From: Enterococcus asini ATCC 700915
GTDB lineage: Bacteria; Bacillota; Bacilli; Lactobacillales; Enterococcaceae
Reading direction: 5' to 3'
Assembly: GCF_000407365.1 (NCBI RefSeq)
Contig: NZ_ASVU01000002.1
Coordinates: 248,001 to 312,000 of the forward strand
Length of the DNA stretch: 64,000 bases
In this document: positions 29,290 to 38,913 of the stretch, piece by piece
How the letters are laid out: each line of letters opens with the position of its first letter
How positions within the stretch are numbered: position 1 is the stretch's first letter
The notes under the pieces: model-generated
Told to the model about the DNA's origin: nothing
The model's input: only the letters and a program-made list of their open reading frames with translations
The model's database searches: none
Position numbers and translations under genes: made by a program

Positions 29290-31929
29290 ATGAAGAAAAA
29301 ATTATTATTAATCGACGGCAATAGCGTGGCGTTTCGAGCCTTTTTTGCTTTGCACAATTCCCTAGAACGCTTTAAAAATGCCAATGGTCTGCACACCAAT
29401 GCCATCTACGCTTTTCACAACATGTTTGACAACGTGATGAAATTGGAAGAGCCCACGCATGTTTTAGTCGCTTTTGATGCGGGAAAGACCACTTTTCGCA
29501 CGGAACTTTACGAAGAGTACAAAGGAGGACGGGCGAAAACTCCTTCCGAATTTCGGGAGCAGTTGCCCTTTATTCGGGAATTAATCCACAATCTTGGGGT
29601 TAAAACCTATGAACTACCAAACTATGAAGCCGACGATATCATCGGTACGTTGGCTACGGAAGCCAAAGACCAATATGAAGTGGTCATTCTCTCAGGGGAC
29701 CGGGACTTGTTGCAATTGGTTTCTGATGATGTCACCGTGGATATCACGGTCAAAGGGGTTAGCGAGATTGAAGTCTATACGCCGGAGAAAGTGGCAGAGC
29801 GTTATGACGGCTTGACTCCTGCCCAAGTGGTGGACTTGAAAGGATTGGCCGGAGATACTTCTGACAATATCCCCGGGGTGACCAAAGTCGGGGAAAAGAC
29901 CGCTATTAAGCTTTTAAAAGAGTACGATACGGTGGAAGGCGTCTACGAACACGTGGACGAGATGAAGAAGAGCAAGTTGAAGGAAAACTTGCAAAATGAC
30001 CGTGATATCGCCTTTTTATCCAAAGAATTGGCGACGATTAACCGCAAAGCACCGGTGACGATTAAACTAGAGGATTTGGCGTATCAAGGCAAAGACTTGG
30101 AGCGGTTAATTCCTTTTTACCAAGAGATGAACTTCAAGAGCTTCTTGGACAAGTTGAATGTAACCGAAGAAGTTCCTGAGATGGAGGATATCTTATTTGA
30201 AGTGGTGCGGGAGTTTACTCCGGAGATGTTCACCGATGATATGGCCCTTTACGTGGAGATGCTCGGGGAAAACTATCACACGGAAGCGATTCAAGGAGTC
30301 GCTTGGGGCACATCTGAGAAAATCTATGTTACCGACGAGTTGGCCTTATTTGAAAATGAACATTTTGTAAATTGGCTGGCCCAAGGAAAAAACAAAAAAG
30401 TTTTCGATGCCAAACGTACCTACGTAGCCTTGAATCGCTATTGTGAGAAAAAACTGGCCGGGGTACATTTTGATGTTTTACTAGCGGCGTATTTGCTGGA
30501 TACAAACGACAATAGTAACGACATCGCCGGAGTTGCACGTCAATACGACTATCAAGAAATTCAGTCTGACGAAGCGATCTATGGCAAAGGTGCCAAGAAA
30601 GGACTTCCGGAAGACGAAGAGACTTTCTTTGCTCACCTTGCCCGGAAAATTAAAGGAATTCACTGGCTTAGCCAACGCCTAGACGAAGATTTGGCGGCTA
30701 AAGACCAGAGCAAGCTTTTCTATGATATGGAATTGCCCTTGTCCTTTATTTTAGGGGATATGGAAATCGCCGGAATCACCGTGGATCCTACTCGCTTGCA
30801 TCAAATGAAAGGCGACTTCTCCAAGCGCCTGCAAGAAATCGAGAAGAAGATTTACGCAGAGGCCGGGGAAGAGTTTAATATCAATTCACCGAAGCAATTA
30901 GGGGTGATTCTCTTTGAAAAGATGGGCTTACCGGTGATTAAAAAGACGAAAACCGGCTATTCTACCGCGGTGGATGTGCTGGAACAATTACGGGAACAAG
31001 CACCAATCGTGGATGATATCTTAAACTATCGCCAAATCGCCAAAATCCAATCCACGTATGTAGAGGGGCTTTTGCGGGTAATTGCCAATGATGGCAAGGT
31101 TCACACCCGTTACGTGCAAACTTTGACACAAACCGGACGCTTAAGCTCTGTGGATCCCAACTTGCAAAATATCCCGATTCGACTGGAAGAAGGTCGGCAG
31201 ATTCGGGCCGCGTTTGTTCCGCGACACAAGGATTGGTTGATTTATTCATCCGACTATTCGCAAATCGAGTTACGGGTCTTGGCTCACATTTCGCAGGATG
31301 AACACTTACGGGCCGCCTTTATTGAAGGACAAGATATCCATGCTTCCACGGCCATGCGGGTCTTTGGTATTGAAAAGGCGGAAGATGTAACGCCAAATAT
31401 GCGCCGGCAAGCCAAAGCCGTGAACTTTGGGATTGTTTACGGGATTTCCGATTACGGCCTGTCCCAAAATCTCGGCATCACGCGTAAAGCTGCCCAACAA
31501 TATATCGATACCTATTTTGAAAAGTATCCTGGTGTGAAAAATTACATGGAAGAAATCGTACGAGAAGCCAAGGAACAAGGCTTTGTGGAGACTTTGTATC
31601 ATCGCCGGCGTTATTTGCCAGAGATTAATTCCCGAAACTTTAACTTGCGCAGTTTTGCAGAGCGCACGGCGATTAATACCCCGATTCAAGGGAGCGCCGC
31701 GGATATTCTCAAAATCGCCATGATTGAACTGAATCAACGAATGAAAGAAGAAGGCCTTGAAGCGGTAATGCTTTTGCAAGTCCACGATGAACTGGTCTTT
31801 GAAGTGCCGGAAAGTGAACTGGAAACACTGGACAAACTCGTGAAGGAAGTCATGGAGCACGCGGTTTCCTTAGAAGTGCCACTGATTACAGACTCTTCTT
31901 GGGGCGCGACTTGGTACGAAGCTAAATAA
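29290..31929 (+). CDS. polA: DNA polymerase I
   Basis: 879 residues. Domains: 5'-3' exonuclease/flap domain (1-290, with ADDIIGTLA and GDRDLLQLV), a 3'-5' exonuclease-like domain (about 300-470) in which the usual catalytic Asp/Glu of the first motif are missing (ALYVEMLGENYH), and the polymerase domain (about 480-879, with SSDYSQIELRVLAHIS, RRQAKAVNFGIVYG and LLQVHDELVFE). It fills gaps and removes RNA primers. Loss of proofreading residues is normal for Bacillus-type PolA. mutM and coaE follow, giving a repair cluster. Confidence 0.98.
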   Translation: MKKKLLLIDGNSVAFRAFFALHNSLERFKNANGLHTNAIYAFHNMFDNVMKLEEPTHVLVAFDAGKTTFRTELYEEYKGGRAKTPSEFREQLPFIRELIHNLGVKTYELPNYEADDIIGTLATEAKDQYEVVILSGDRDLLQLVSDDVTVDITVKGVSEIEVYTPEKVAERYDGLTPAQVVDLKGLAGDTSDNIPGVTKVGEKTAIKLLKEYDTVEGVYEHVDEMKKSKLKENLQNDRDIAFLSKELATINRKAPVTIKLEDLAYQGKDLERLIPFYQEMNFKSFLDKLNVTEEVPEMEDILFEVVREFTPEMFTDDMALYVEMLGENYHTEAIQGVAWGTSEKIYVTDELALFENEHFVNWLAQGKNKKVFDAKRTYVALNRYCEKKLAGVHFDVLLAAYLLDTNDNSNDIAGVARQYDYQEIQSDEAIYGKGAKKGLPEDEETFFAHLARKIKGIHWLSQRLDEDLAAKDQSKLFYDMELPLSFILGDMEIAGITVDPTRLHQMKGDFSKRLQEIEKKIYAEAGEEFNINSPKQLGVILFEKMGLPVIKKTKTGYSTAVDVLEQLREQAPIVDDILNYRQIAKIQSTYVEGLLRVIANDGKVHTRYVQTLTQTGRLSSVDPNLQNIPIRLEEGRQIRAAFVPRHKDWLIYSSDYSQIELRVLAHISQDEHLRAAFIEGQDIHASTAMRVFGIEKAEDVTPNMRRQAKAVNFGIVYGISDYGLSQNLGITRKAAQQYIDTYFEKYPGVKNYMEEIVREAKEQGFVETLYHRRRYLPEINSRNFNLRSFAERTAINTPIQGSAADILKIAMIELNQRMKEEGLEAVMLLQVHDELVFEVPESELETLDKLVKEVMEHAVSLEVPLITDSSWGATWYEAK

Positions 31930-31969
31930 CAACTTTTACTAGTCCAATCAATGGTAACACCAACGTTTT

Positions 31970-31998
31970 AAAGGCCGGGCTTGTCCTGGCCTTTCTTT
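31970..31998 (+). terminator. Probable polA terminator
   Basis: AAAGGCC/GGCCTTT stem with an 11-nt loop; the T-run is interrupted (CTTTC). Confidence 0.55.
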
Positions 31999-32068
31999 CA
32001 TCGTCTCACCCAGATTTGTAAGGGATACAAAGGGAGACGAATCGGATTTTATGTTAGGAGGAAACCAA

Positions 32069-33034
32069 ATGCCAGAATTACCAGAAGTCGAAACCGTCCG
32101 CCGTGGCTTGTCTCAATTGGTGGTGGGCAAAACCATTAAGCGGGTAGTGGTTCGCTGGCCGAGAATCATCGAAACCCCAGAAGTCTCGGTGTTTTGCCAA
32201 GAGTTAGTGGGACAAATAATCGAGGCGGTTAACCGGCGAGGGAAGTATTTAATTTTTCAACTGACGGACTATGATATGGTGAGCCATTTGAGAATGGAGG
32301 GCAAGTACGAGTACTTTGCGCAAGACTCACTGGGGGCAAGCAGCCAGGCGCAAGTGAGTGAGGCATACTCCGGAAGTATCTCCCCGGAAGAGTTAGGGGA
32401 GTACTTTGCGCAAGACGAGCTAGGGGCATTTCCGGTGACCAAGCATACCCATGTGCTGTTCTTTTTCACGGATGGGAGCCAGTTGCAATATCGGGATGTG
32501 CGTAAGTTCGGCCGGATGGCGCTGATTCCCAAAGGCACGGCTAAGGAGTACAAAGGCATTACGCGTTTAGGACCAGAACCATTGCCAGAGGAATTCACCT
32601 TAGCAGATTTTAAAGCCGGATTGTTGAAATCACACAAGGCGATTAAACCCTTGCTACTAGATCAACGTCTGGTCACGGGGCTAGGAAATATCTATGTGGA
32701 CGAGGCCTTGTGGCAGGCAAAAATCCACCCGGAACAACCGAGTAATACCTTAACCGACGGAGAAATCGCTACTTTGCGATTGGCGATTTTGGATGTGTTG
32801 CAGCGGGCGGTCTCCGCTGGTGGGACGACGATTCGGACGTATCTCAATGCCTTAGGGGAGGCAGGAAAATTCCAACTTTCACTGAACGTCTATGGTCAGA
32901 CGGGCAAGCCTTGTCCTCGTTGTGGCACCCCGATCGAAAAAATCAAAGTAGCACAACGGGGCACTCATTTTTGCCCGACTTGTCAAAAATTGCGTCAGCG
33001 TAAAGCTCGCATTTTGCGAAAGGTGGGGAAATAA
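32069..33034 (+). CDS. mutM: Formamidopyrimidine-DNA glycosylase MutM with an internal insertion
   Basis: 321 residues from ATG 32069 (MPELPEVETV; Pro2 is the catalytic N-terminus), behind TTAGGAGGA. Typical family members are about 270-280 residues. The zinc finger CPRCGTPIEK...CPTCQ is intact near the C-terminus. The extra length comes from about 38 residues inserted after LRMEGKYE, before KHTHVLF, containing EYFAQDSLGA and, 30 codons later, EYFAQDELGA. The corresponding DNA carries a perfect 18-bp direct repeat (32309-32326 and 32399-32416). The enzyme removes 8-oxoguanine and nicks DNA. The coaE start overlaps its stop. Confidence 0.95.
   Translation: MPELPEVETVRRGLSQLVVGKTIKRVVVRWPRIIETPEVSVFCQELVGQIIEAVNRRGKYLIFQLTDYDMVSHLRMEGKYEYFAQDSLGASSQAQVSEAYSGSISPEELGEYFAQDELGAFPVTKHTHVLFFFTDGSQLQYRDVRKFGRMALIPKGTAKEYKGITRLGPEPLPEEFTLADFKAGLLKSHKAIKPLLLDQRLVTGLGNIYVDEALWQAKIHPEQPSNTLTDGEIATLRLAILDVLQRAVSAGGTTIRTYLNALGEAGKFQLSLNVYGQTGKPCPRCGTPIEKIKVAQRGTHFCPTCQKLRQRKARILRKVGK
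32309..32416 (+). repeat. 18-bp direct repeat bounding an in-frame insert inside mutM
   Basis: GAGTACTTTGCGCAAGAC occurs at 32309-32326 and again at 32399-32416, a 90-bp (30-codon) spacing, with imperfect similarity continuing about 12 bp to the right (GGGGGCA/AGGGGCA). Between the copies is a near-palindrome around 32366-32380 (ATACTCCGGAAGTAT). The insert uses GAG and CAG codons more than its surroundings. Confidence 0.85.
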
Positions 33035-33633
33035 TGGCTTTTATCTTAGGTGTCACGGGAGGCATTGCCACCGGAAAAAGCACTGTGGTGGATGTTTTTC
33101 GCAAGGCCGGTGTGCCTATTGTGGACGGAGATTTGATAGCTCGAGAAATCGTAGAACCAGGACAGCCGGCACTAAAGGCTTTGGTGGCAGCTTTTGGGGA
33201 GGAAATCTTAACCGAAGACCGCTTGAATCGTAAAAAACTCGGTGAAATCGTCTTTAATGACCCAGCCAAACGCCAACTGTTGGATCGTTTGCTAGATGGC
33301 TATTTGCGTGGGGCGATCACCGATCAGATCAAGGATGCGGTAAAAAGGGCTCCTTTAGTGGTAGCGGATATTCCTTTGCTGTATGAAGCAGATTATCAGC
33401 AGTATATGGATCAAGTGGCAGTGGTTTACATCCCGAAAGAACTCCAATTGACCCGGCTAATGCAGCGGGATCACTTAACGAAAGAAGCCGCCTTACAGCG
33501 GATGAAAAGTCAGCTATCCATTGAAGAAAAACGCCAAAAGGCCGACTTTCTCTTTGACAATCAAGGCACTCGGGAAGAAACACGGCAACAAGTTTTGCGC
33601 TGGTTAGCAGAAAAGGGTTTTTCCCAAGACTAA
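33034..33633 (+). CDS. coaE: Dephospho-CoA kinase
   Basis: 199 residues. P-loop GVTGGIATGKST (6-17) and the LID-region Arg-rich QRDHLTKEAALQRM are typical. It phosphorylates the ribose 3'-OH of dephospho-CoA, the last step of CoA synthesis, after CoaD. Its start shares a base with the mutM stop (TAATG), so translation is coupled; mutM-coaE adjacency is common in lactic acid bacteria. Confidence 0.97.
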   Translation: MAFILGVTGGIATGKSTVVDVFRKAGVPIVDGDLIAREIVEPGQPALKALVAAFGEEILTEDRLNRKKLGEIVFNDPAKRQLLDRLLDGYLRGAITDQIKDAVKRAPLVVADIPLLYEADYQQYMDQVAVVYIPKELQLTRLMQRDHLTKEAALQRMKSQLSIEEKRQKADFLFDNQGTREETRQQVLRWLAEKGFSQD

Positions 33634-33651
33634 AAAACAAATCATAAAAAT

Positions 33652-33692
33652 GAAACCGGGGCCCTCCAAAGCGGAGCGGTCGCGGTTTTTCA
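33652..33692 (+). terminator. Probable coaE terminator
   Basis: AACCG and CGGTT arms around an internally structured GC-rich loop, then TTTT. Imperfect. Confidence 0.5.
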
Positions 33693-33722
33693 GGCGATAG
33701 TCCACACTTCTGATAACATTTC

Positions 33723-33731
33723 TGTTATAAT
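33723..33731 (+). promoter_or_regulatory. nrdR-dnaB-dnaI promoter (extended -10)
   Basis: TGT followed by TATAAT (33726-33731); there is no convincing -35. Confidence 0.55.
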
Positions 33732-33806
33732 TAGCCTAGATTCACCTGTCTGGACCACCTGGGTTCATACAGGGAAGAAATCCTTGATAGAAAAGAGGTT
33801 AGAGCT

Positions 33807-34289
33807 ATGCGCTGTCCAAAATGTCACCACAATTCCAGTCGCGTAATCGATAGTCGTCAAACCGATGATGGTCGGACCATTCGCCGTCGTCGTGAATGTG
33901 AAAACTGTGGCTTTCGTTTTACCACCTTTGAACGAATCGAAGAAACGCCTTTACTTGTCATCAAAAAAGACGGCAAGCGGGAAGAATTTAGTCGAGATAA
34001 AATCTTACGAGGGCTGATTCGCTCGGCGGAAAAACGTCCCGTAGCCATGGAACAGATGGAACAAATCGTGGACCATGTGGAAGCTCGGGTGCGGGCTTTA
34101 GGGGAAAATGAAGTCTCTACCAATCTGATTGGGGAATATGTCATGGAAGACTTAAAAGATGTGGATGAAATCTCCTACATCCGGTTTGCTAGCGTCTATC
34201 GTCAGTTTAAAGACATGTCGGTCTTTTTAAAGGAACTTCAAGAAATCGTCGAAAAAGCCAACGAACCGGAAGATGAAGCGAAGAAATAG
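33807..34289 (+). CDS. nrdR: Transcriptional repressor NrdR
   Basis: 160 residues. An N-terminal zinc ribbon ([11 protein letters not shown] with [10 protein letters not shown]) is followed by an ATP-cone domain. NrdR senses ATP/dATP and represses ribonucleotide reductase operons by binding NrdR boxes. It is followed 59 bp later by dnaB and dnaI, the conserved nrdR-dnaB-dnaI order of Firmicutes. I see no paired NrdR boxes upstream of it. Confidence 0.97.
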   Translation: MRCPKCHHNSSRVIDSRQTDDGRTIRRRRECENCGFRFTTFERIEETPLLVIKKDGKREEFSRDKILRGLIRSAEKRPVAMEQMEQIVDHVEARVRALGENEVSTNLIGEYVMEDLKDVDEISYIRFASVYRQFKDMSVFLKELQEIVEKANEPEDEAKK

Positions 34290-34348
34290 CGACATTGACG
34301 ATTTAATCAGCGAATTACAGGAAACAAAGAGGAAGTAGAGGAACACGA

Positions 34349-35728
34349 GTGGAGAACAAGGAACTCAAGCCAAAAGACGTCTATCGTCCCATTAAAGCTC
34401 GTCCTTTGACCAGTGGTGGCGAGCAGGCTTTGTATTATCTATACCAGCCCATTACCGGCTCAGATGCGATTGCGGTGTATTTTACCCTTTTAGGAGACGG
34501 GGAAGACCCAAAGCAAGCAGACTATTTGCATATTGATGCTTTGAATGCCTTGGACATGGGTTTACCTCGGTTTATTGCAGCTCGCAAGCGTCTGGAAGGA
34601 ATCGGCTTGTTAAAAGTCTATGTAAAAGACGATCCTGACTTAGGGCAGTCGTACTTGTATGAGCTTTTGGAACCGGCTGCTCCCAGTGAATTTTTCCAAG
34701 AAGAGACCTTGGCTTTGTTACTATTGCACAAGGTTTCGGAGTTTAAATTTAAGCAGTTGGCTCAGCGTTTTGCCCCGAAAGCGGTGGAGCGTCAAGGCTA
34801 TCAAGAAGTCACCAGTCGGTTCGCCCAAGTTTACGGGCAATTGGATGTGACCAGTGAAGTGGCTTTAGTAGAGGCGGAAACTGGCGCTTATCAAGAAGTC
34901 ACCGATGAGGCCACTCTCAAAGTGGACTTGTCTGGTTTGGACTGGCAGTTTATGCAAGACTTCGGGGAGAAAAAATACATCGATCCGGCTCTTTATACGA
35001 AAGAGCTGCGAGAGAAGTTGACTTTTTATCACGAATTTTTTGGGTATACGGAATTGGAATTGGTGGAGCTAGTGGCACAAGCTGTTTCCTTAGAGACCGG
35101 GGAGCTTTCTTACAAAGAGTTGGAGAAACTTGCCCAAGCAAAGAGCCAGCTACCAAAAGAACAAAAAGCAGAAACCACAAAAGAAGCACCGGAACAAGCT
35201 TTGCGTCGGAAAAATGCTTTCTTATCCCAAGGGTATACCGAGGAAGATTGGCAAGCCGTGGAAGCGGCGGAAGCTTATCCACCTATGAAATACTTGCAAG
35301 CTTTGAAAAAAGCCAAGCGGAGTTTTGTGACGAAAAACGAAGAATGGTTGCTAAAAGATTTGGTGGAAAAATCACCATTGCCTAATCCGGTAATCAATCA
35401 GCTGTTAAACTACGTCTTAGTGGATCAAAACAAAAGTGATTTAAATGCCCGCTTGGTCAACACCATTGCCACGGACTGGTCGGAGAAACAGCTGAAAACA
35501 GCCATCGACGCCATCCAATATGTCCGGCAACGAAAAATCGAACAAAAAGAGCAACAAACCCAGAAACAAACAAAGCAAAAACAAGGAACTAATCGTTACA
35601 ATCGACCGCAGAAACAAGAAACCTTGGAAGATTGGACGAAATATACAGTGAAACCGGCGGACCCAGCCTTAGAAGCCGAATTGGATCGCCAATTGAAGGA
35701 ATTTTATCAGGAAGAAGGTGACAAGTAA
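34349..35728 (+). CDS. dnaB: Replication initiation and membrane attachment protein DnaB
   Basis: 459 residues, GTG start at 34349 behind GAGGAA. It is the Firmicute DnaB (helicase loader partner), not the replicative helicase. The N-terminal winged-helix region (YRPIKARPLTSGGEQALYYL) and the C-terminal DnaB/DnaD-type domain ending in the Gln/Lys-rich linker and DWTKYTVKPADP are visible. It helps DnaI load the helicase at oriC and restart sites. It overlaps dnaI by one base. Confidence 0.93.
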   Translation: MENKELKPKDVYRPIKARPLTSGGEQALYYLYQPITGSDAIAVYFTLLGDGEDPKQADYLHIDALNALDMGLPRFIAARKRLEGIGLLKVYVKDDPDLGQSYLYELLEPAAPSEFFQEETLALLLLHKVSEFKFKQLAQRFAPKAVERQGYQEVTSRFAQVYGQLDVTSEVALVEAETGAYQEVTDEATLKVDLSGLDWQFMQDFGEKKYIDPALYTKELREKLTFYHEFFGYTELELVELVAQAVSLETGELSYKELEKLAQAKSQLPKEQKAETTKEAPEQALRRKNAFLSQGYTEEDWQAVEAAEAYPPMKYLQALKKAKRSFVTKNEEWLLKDLVEKSPLPNPVINQLLNYVLVDQNKSDLNARLVNTIATDWSEKQLKTAIDAIQYVRQRKIEQKEQQTQKQTKQKQGTNRYNRPQKQETLEDWTKYTVKPADPALEAELDRQLKEFYQEEGDK

Positions 35729-36651
35729 TGGAAGACGTGGGCAAAAACTTAAAGAAGATTATGAATCGGGGCAATTACCAAGCCCGCTATGAAGAGATGA
35801 TGACTCAAGTGTTGGCGGACCCTGATGTACAGGCTTTTTTAGCAGAAAATGCCGACAAACTTACGGAAGAAGACATCGTCAGAAGCTATTCCAAGCTGTA
35901 CGAGTTCGTTAAAGAAAAGCAAAAATTTCGGGTTCAAGACGCTACCATGCTAGCTCCGGGGTATGAACCTCAGTTGACCTTGAACTATCACTATGTGGAT
36001 GTGGCTTACGTCCCAACGGATGAATTATTGAAGCGCCGAGAACAAGAAGAAATTCGCCAGCGCATTCAAACTTATGACATCCCGAAAGACGTGCGTCATG
36101 CCATGATGAAGACTGTTCACCGAACACCGGAACGAACTCAGATCATCCTGGAAATCTTGCAATTCGTGAAAGAGTACGCGGCAAGTCCCCAAGAATTTCA
36201 TAAAGGCTTGTATTTAGCCGGCGACGTGGGCCGGGGCAAGACCTATCTGCTTGGTGCCATGGCAAATGAACTGGCCCAACGAGGATTTCAAACCATGTTG
36301 GTGCATTACCCGACATTTTCCTACAATGTGAAACGAAGCATTGCGGATAATAGCGTCAATGAAAAAATCGATCCCGTGAAAAAAGCACCCATTCTAGTAT
36401 TAGATGATGTGGGGGCGGATGCCATTACTTCTTGGACCCGGGACGAGGTCTTTGGCGTGATCTTGCAGTACCGCATGCAAGAAGAGTTGCCGACCTTTTT
36501 TACATCCAATATGACCATGGAAAGTTTGGAGAAGTTCTTAACATTGACGCGAGATGGAGACGAGCCTTTAAAAGCCAAGCGAATCATGGAACGGATCCGT
36601 TATCTTTCCAAAGAAGCGGTCTTGCAAGGGCCTAATCTGCGCAATCCTTAA
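35728..36651 (+). CDS. dnaI: Primosomal helicase loader DnaI
   Basis: 307 residues. An N-terminal helicase-binding region is followed by an AAA+ ATPase with Walker A GDVGRGKT (165-172), Walker B PILVLDDVGAD and an Arg-rich C-terminus. It loads the replicative helicase with DnaB and DnaD. Translationally coupled to dnaB. Confidence 0.96.
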   Translation: MEDVGKNLKKIMNRGNYQARYEEMMTQVLADPDVQAFLAENADKLTEEDIVRSYSKLYEFVKEKQKFRVQDATMLAPGYEPQLTLNYHYVDVAYVPTDELLKRREQEEIRQRIQTYDIPKDVRHAMMKTVHRTPERTQIILEILQFVKEYAASPQEFHKGLYLAGDVGRGKTYLLGAMANELAQRGFQTMLVHYPTFSYNVKRSIADNSVNEKIDPVKKAPILVLDDVGADAITSWTRDEVFGVILQYRMQEELPTFFTSNMTMESLEKFLTLTRDGDEPLKAKRIMERIRYLSKEAVLQGPNLRNP

Positions 36652-36671
36652 GTGAGAAAGGAAGAAATGAA

Positions 36672-36950
36672 ATGACCTTTACCGCTGTACTAGAACGTCT
36701 GGTAACAGAAGAAACAGGTTATCGTTTGTTTTTAAAAGAAATCGAACCGAAAGATGAGGAAATGCCCGCATTTATGCAAGGGGTCATTTTAAATGCTCGA
36801 CTGGATCAAGTGGCAGAAGCTGACATTGCAGCTCTGGATCCTGGAGTTCGCCTAGAGGTCGACTTGGTGGCACAGCCCATCATGACCATGTCTTTGCCCC
36901 CGCAAATTCCCGGGAACAGCATCCTGGCGATTCACCTTGCCGAAGCGTAA
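36672..36950 (+). CDS. Small conserved protein of unknown function
   Basis: 92 residues starting 20 bp after dnaI, with GAAAGGAAG upstream. It is acidic, with no membrane segment and no recognised motif; the C-terminal PPQIPGNSILAIHLAEA is mildly hydrophobic. It probably belongs to the nrdR-dnaB-dnaI transcript, but nothing in its sequence supports a replication role. Confidence 0.7.
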   Translation: MTFTAVLERLVTEETGYRLFLKEIEPKDEEMPAFMQGVILNARLDQVAEADIAALDPGVRLEVDLVAQPIMTMSLPPQIPGNSILAIHLAEA

Positions 36951-36952
36951 AA

Positions 36953-36988
36953 TCAAGAGGTGAGGACTTGTCCTGCCTCTTTTCTTTT
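36953..36988 (+). terminator. Terminator after the 36672 gene
   Basis: AAGAGG/CCTCTT arms with inner partial pairing (GAGGA/TCCT), followed by TTCTTTT. Confidence 0.55.
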
Positions 36989-37032
36989 GGCAATAAGTAG
37001 ACAGAAATTCACGAAACACAAGGAGTAGTTGT

Positions 37033-37743
37033 ATGAATGAACATGTTTTATCAAAGCGTCTAAGCGTAGTGGGCCAAGAAGTGCCTCAAGGAGCTCGTTT
37101 GGCGGATATCGGGTCAGACCACGCTTATTTACCTGTGGCTTTAATGCTAGCGGGAAAAATCGATTTTGCTGTGGCTGGAGAAGTCGTGAAGGGGCCTTTT
37201 GAATCGGCCAAAGCTCAAGTGGAGAAAAGTGGCCTAAGTGAAAAAATCATGGTGCGTTTAGCAGATGGCATGGCCGCGGTACAGGAAGCAGATGCCATTG
37301 ATACGGTCACGATTGCCGGTATGGGGGGCACATTGATTGCTCAGATTTTGGCTGGAGGTAAAGTCGGTGGGCAATTAAAAGGCACTGAACGCCTCGTCTT
37401 GCAACCAAATGTGGGAGAGCCTCAAGTTCGTCTTTGGTTATTAGACAATGGCTATGAAATTATCACCGAGCATATTTTAGAAGAAAATGATAAGCGCTAT
37501 GAAATCATCGTGGCGGAACCTTGTAAAGGGGACAAACAGCTTTCCTACACACAAGACGAGCTGTTTTTCGGGCCATTTTTAATGAAAGAAAAGAGTCCGG
37601 TCTTTTTAGCGAAATGGCAACAAGAAGCAGAACAGCTACGTCGTGTATTGCAACAGTTGCAACAAGCAACCACGCCCCAAGAGGCTAAAGTCGCCGAATT
37701 GACCCTTGAATTGCAACGAATTGAAGCACTTTTAGCCCAGTAG
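37033..37743 (+). CDS. trmK: tRNA (adenine(22)-N(1))-methyltransferase TrmK
   Basis: 236 residues. The SAM-binding motif LADIGSDHAYLPV and TIAGMGGTLI match TrmK (YqfN); the C-terminal half is helical and Gln-rich. It methylates A22 of tRNA in Gram-positive bacteria. It is followed 34 bp later by the Nif3-like gene, the conserved pairing in Firmicutes (yqfN-yqfO). Confidence 0.94.
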   Translation: MNEHVLSKRLSVVGQEVPQGARLADIGSDHAYLPVALMLAGKIDFAVAGEVVKGPFESAKAQVEKSGLSEKIMVRLADGMAAVQEADAIDTVTIAGMGGTLIAQILAGGKVGGQLKGTERLVLQPNVGEPQVRLWLLDNGYEIITEHILEENDKRYEIIVAEPCKGDKQLSYTQDELFFGPFLMKEKSPVFLAKWQQEAEQLRRVLQQLQQATTPQEAKVAELTLELQRIEALLAQ

Positions 37744-37777
37744 TAATGGGTTTTTAGGAAAGAGAGGAGCAAGGAGT

Positions 37778-38902
37778 ATGGCAGTGAATGGTAAGACCTT
37801 CATTCGCCGGTTCGAGGAGTATTGTCCTTTGTGGCTGGCCGAAGAAGGAGATCCCGTGGGACTTCACATTGGGACTTTGGACAAACCGTTGAAAAAAATC
37901 ATGATGACCTTGGATGTGCGACCGGAAGTGGTAGAAGAAGCGAAAGCCAAACAGGTGGACCTTTTGATTGCCAAACATCCCCCGATTTTTCGTCCGATTA
38001 AACGCTTGACCGCCGATGATCCCCAAAATCGCATGTACATGGAACTGGTGAAGCATGACATCGCCGTCTATGCCGCTCATACGAACATGGACATCATCTG
38101 GGATGGACTAAATGACTGGTTCTGTGAGATGTTAGACGTGTCGGTTTCAGGCTTTTTGACCCGGACTCATGTGGACAAGCTAAAAAAATTAGTAGTCTAT
38201 GTGCCGGAAGCAAATGCAGAGACTTTGCGTCAGGCTTTAGGGGATGCCGGTGCGGGAAAACAAGGGAATTACCATCATACTTCTTTTACCAGTCAAGGAG
38301 AAGGGCGTTTTACCCCGACTGCGGCGGCCCAGCCTTATTTGGGAAGTGCGGATAAAGCAGAAGTCGTCTCCGAAGCTCGAGTGGAAGTCTTGTATCGAGA
38401 ACATCAGGAGCAAGCCGTTTTGGCCGCTTTATTTGCCAATCATCCTTACGAAGAGCCGGCCTTTGATCTTTTGTCCTTAGACAATGAACCGGTACGATAT
38501 GGTCTAGGTCGGGTGGGAGAGTTAGCTGCTCCACTGCCCCTGTCCCAGTTTGTTCAGCGAGTGAAGACAGTCTTTGAGTTAGATGGTTTGCGCCTGATTC
38601 AACCTGAGTCTGGAGCGGACCCCTTGGTTCAAAAAATCGCCATTTGTGGTGGCAGCGGCGCCGGTTTTTATCCAGATGCCGTGGCCCAAGGCGCCGATGT
38701 GTACTTGACTGGGGACGTGAGTTATCATACTGCCCACGATATGCAAGCGCATGGCTTGACGGTAATCGATCCAGGGCATAACATTGAACGTGTGTGTATC
38801 CCACGCTTCGTCGAAAAGATGCAGGCGTGGCAACGGGAGCTCGATTGGGACGTGGAAATCATTCCTTCCACGACAAATACCAATCCCTTCCAATATAAAT
38901 AG
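37778..38902 (+). CDS. Nif3-like dinuclear metal-centre protein (YqfO family)
   Basis: 374 residues, the long form with an inserted PII-like domain (about 130-230, beginning [19 protein letters not shown]). Metal-ligand segments [18 protein letters not shown] and the C-terminal [12 protein letters not shown] are present. The family forms toroidal hexamers with a two-metal site; some annotate it as GTP cyclohydrolase I type 2, but the real activity is not settled. Probably co-transcribed with trmK. Confidence 0.92.
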   Translation: MAVNGKTFIRRFEEYCPLWLAEEGDPVGLHIGTLDKPLKKIMMTLDVRPEVVEEAKAKQVDLLIAKHPPIFRPIKRLTADDPQNRMYMELVKHDIAVYAAHTNMDIIWDGLNDWFCEMLDVSVSGFLTRTHVDKLKKLVVYVPEANAETLRQALGDAGAGKQGNYHHTSFTSQGEGRFTPTAAAQPYLGSADKAEVVSEARVEVLYREHQEQAVLAALFANHPYEEPAFDLLSLDNEPVRYGLGRVGELAAPLPLSQFVQRVKTVFELDGLRLIQPESGADPLVQKIAICGGSGAGFYPDAVAQGADVYLTGDVSYHTAHDMQAHGLTVIDPGHNIERVCIPRFVEKMQAWQRELDWDVEIIPSTTNTNPFQYK

Positions 38903-38913
38903 GAGGAATCAAG

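Noticed and set aside
29290-31929. PolA as a damaged enzyme because exonuclease residues are missing
   Set aside because: Loss of the 3'-5' proofreading residues is normal for Bacillus-type DNA polymerase I.
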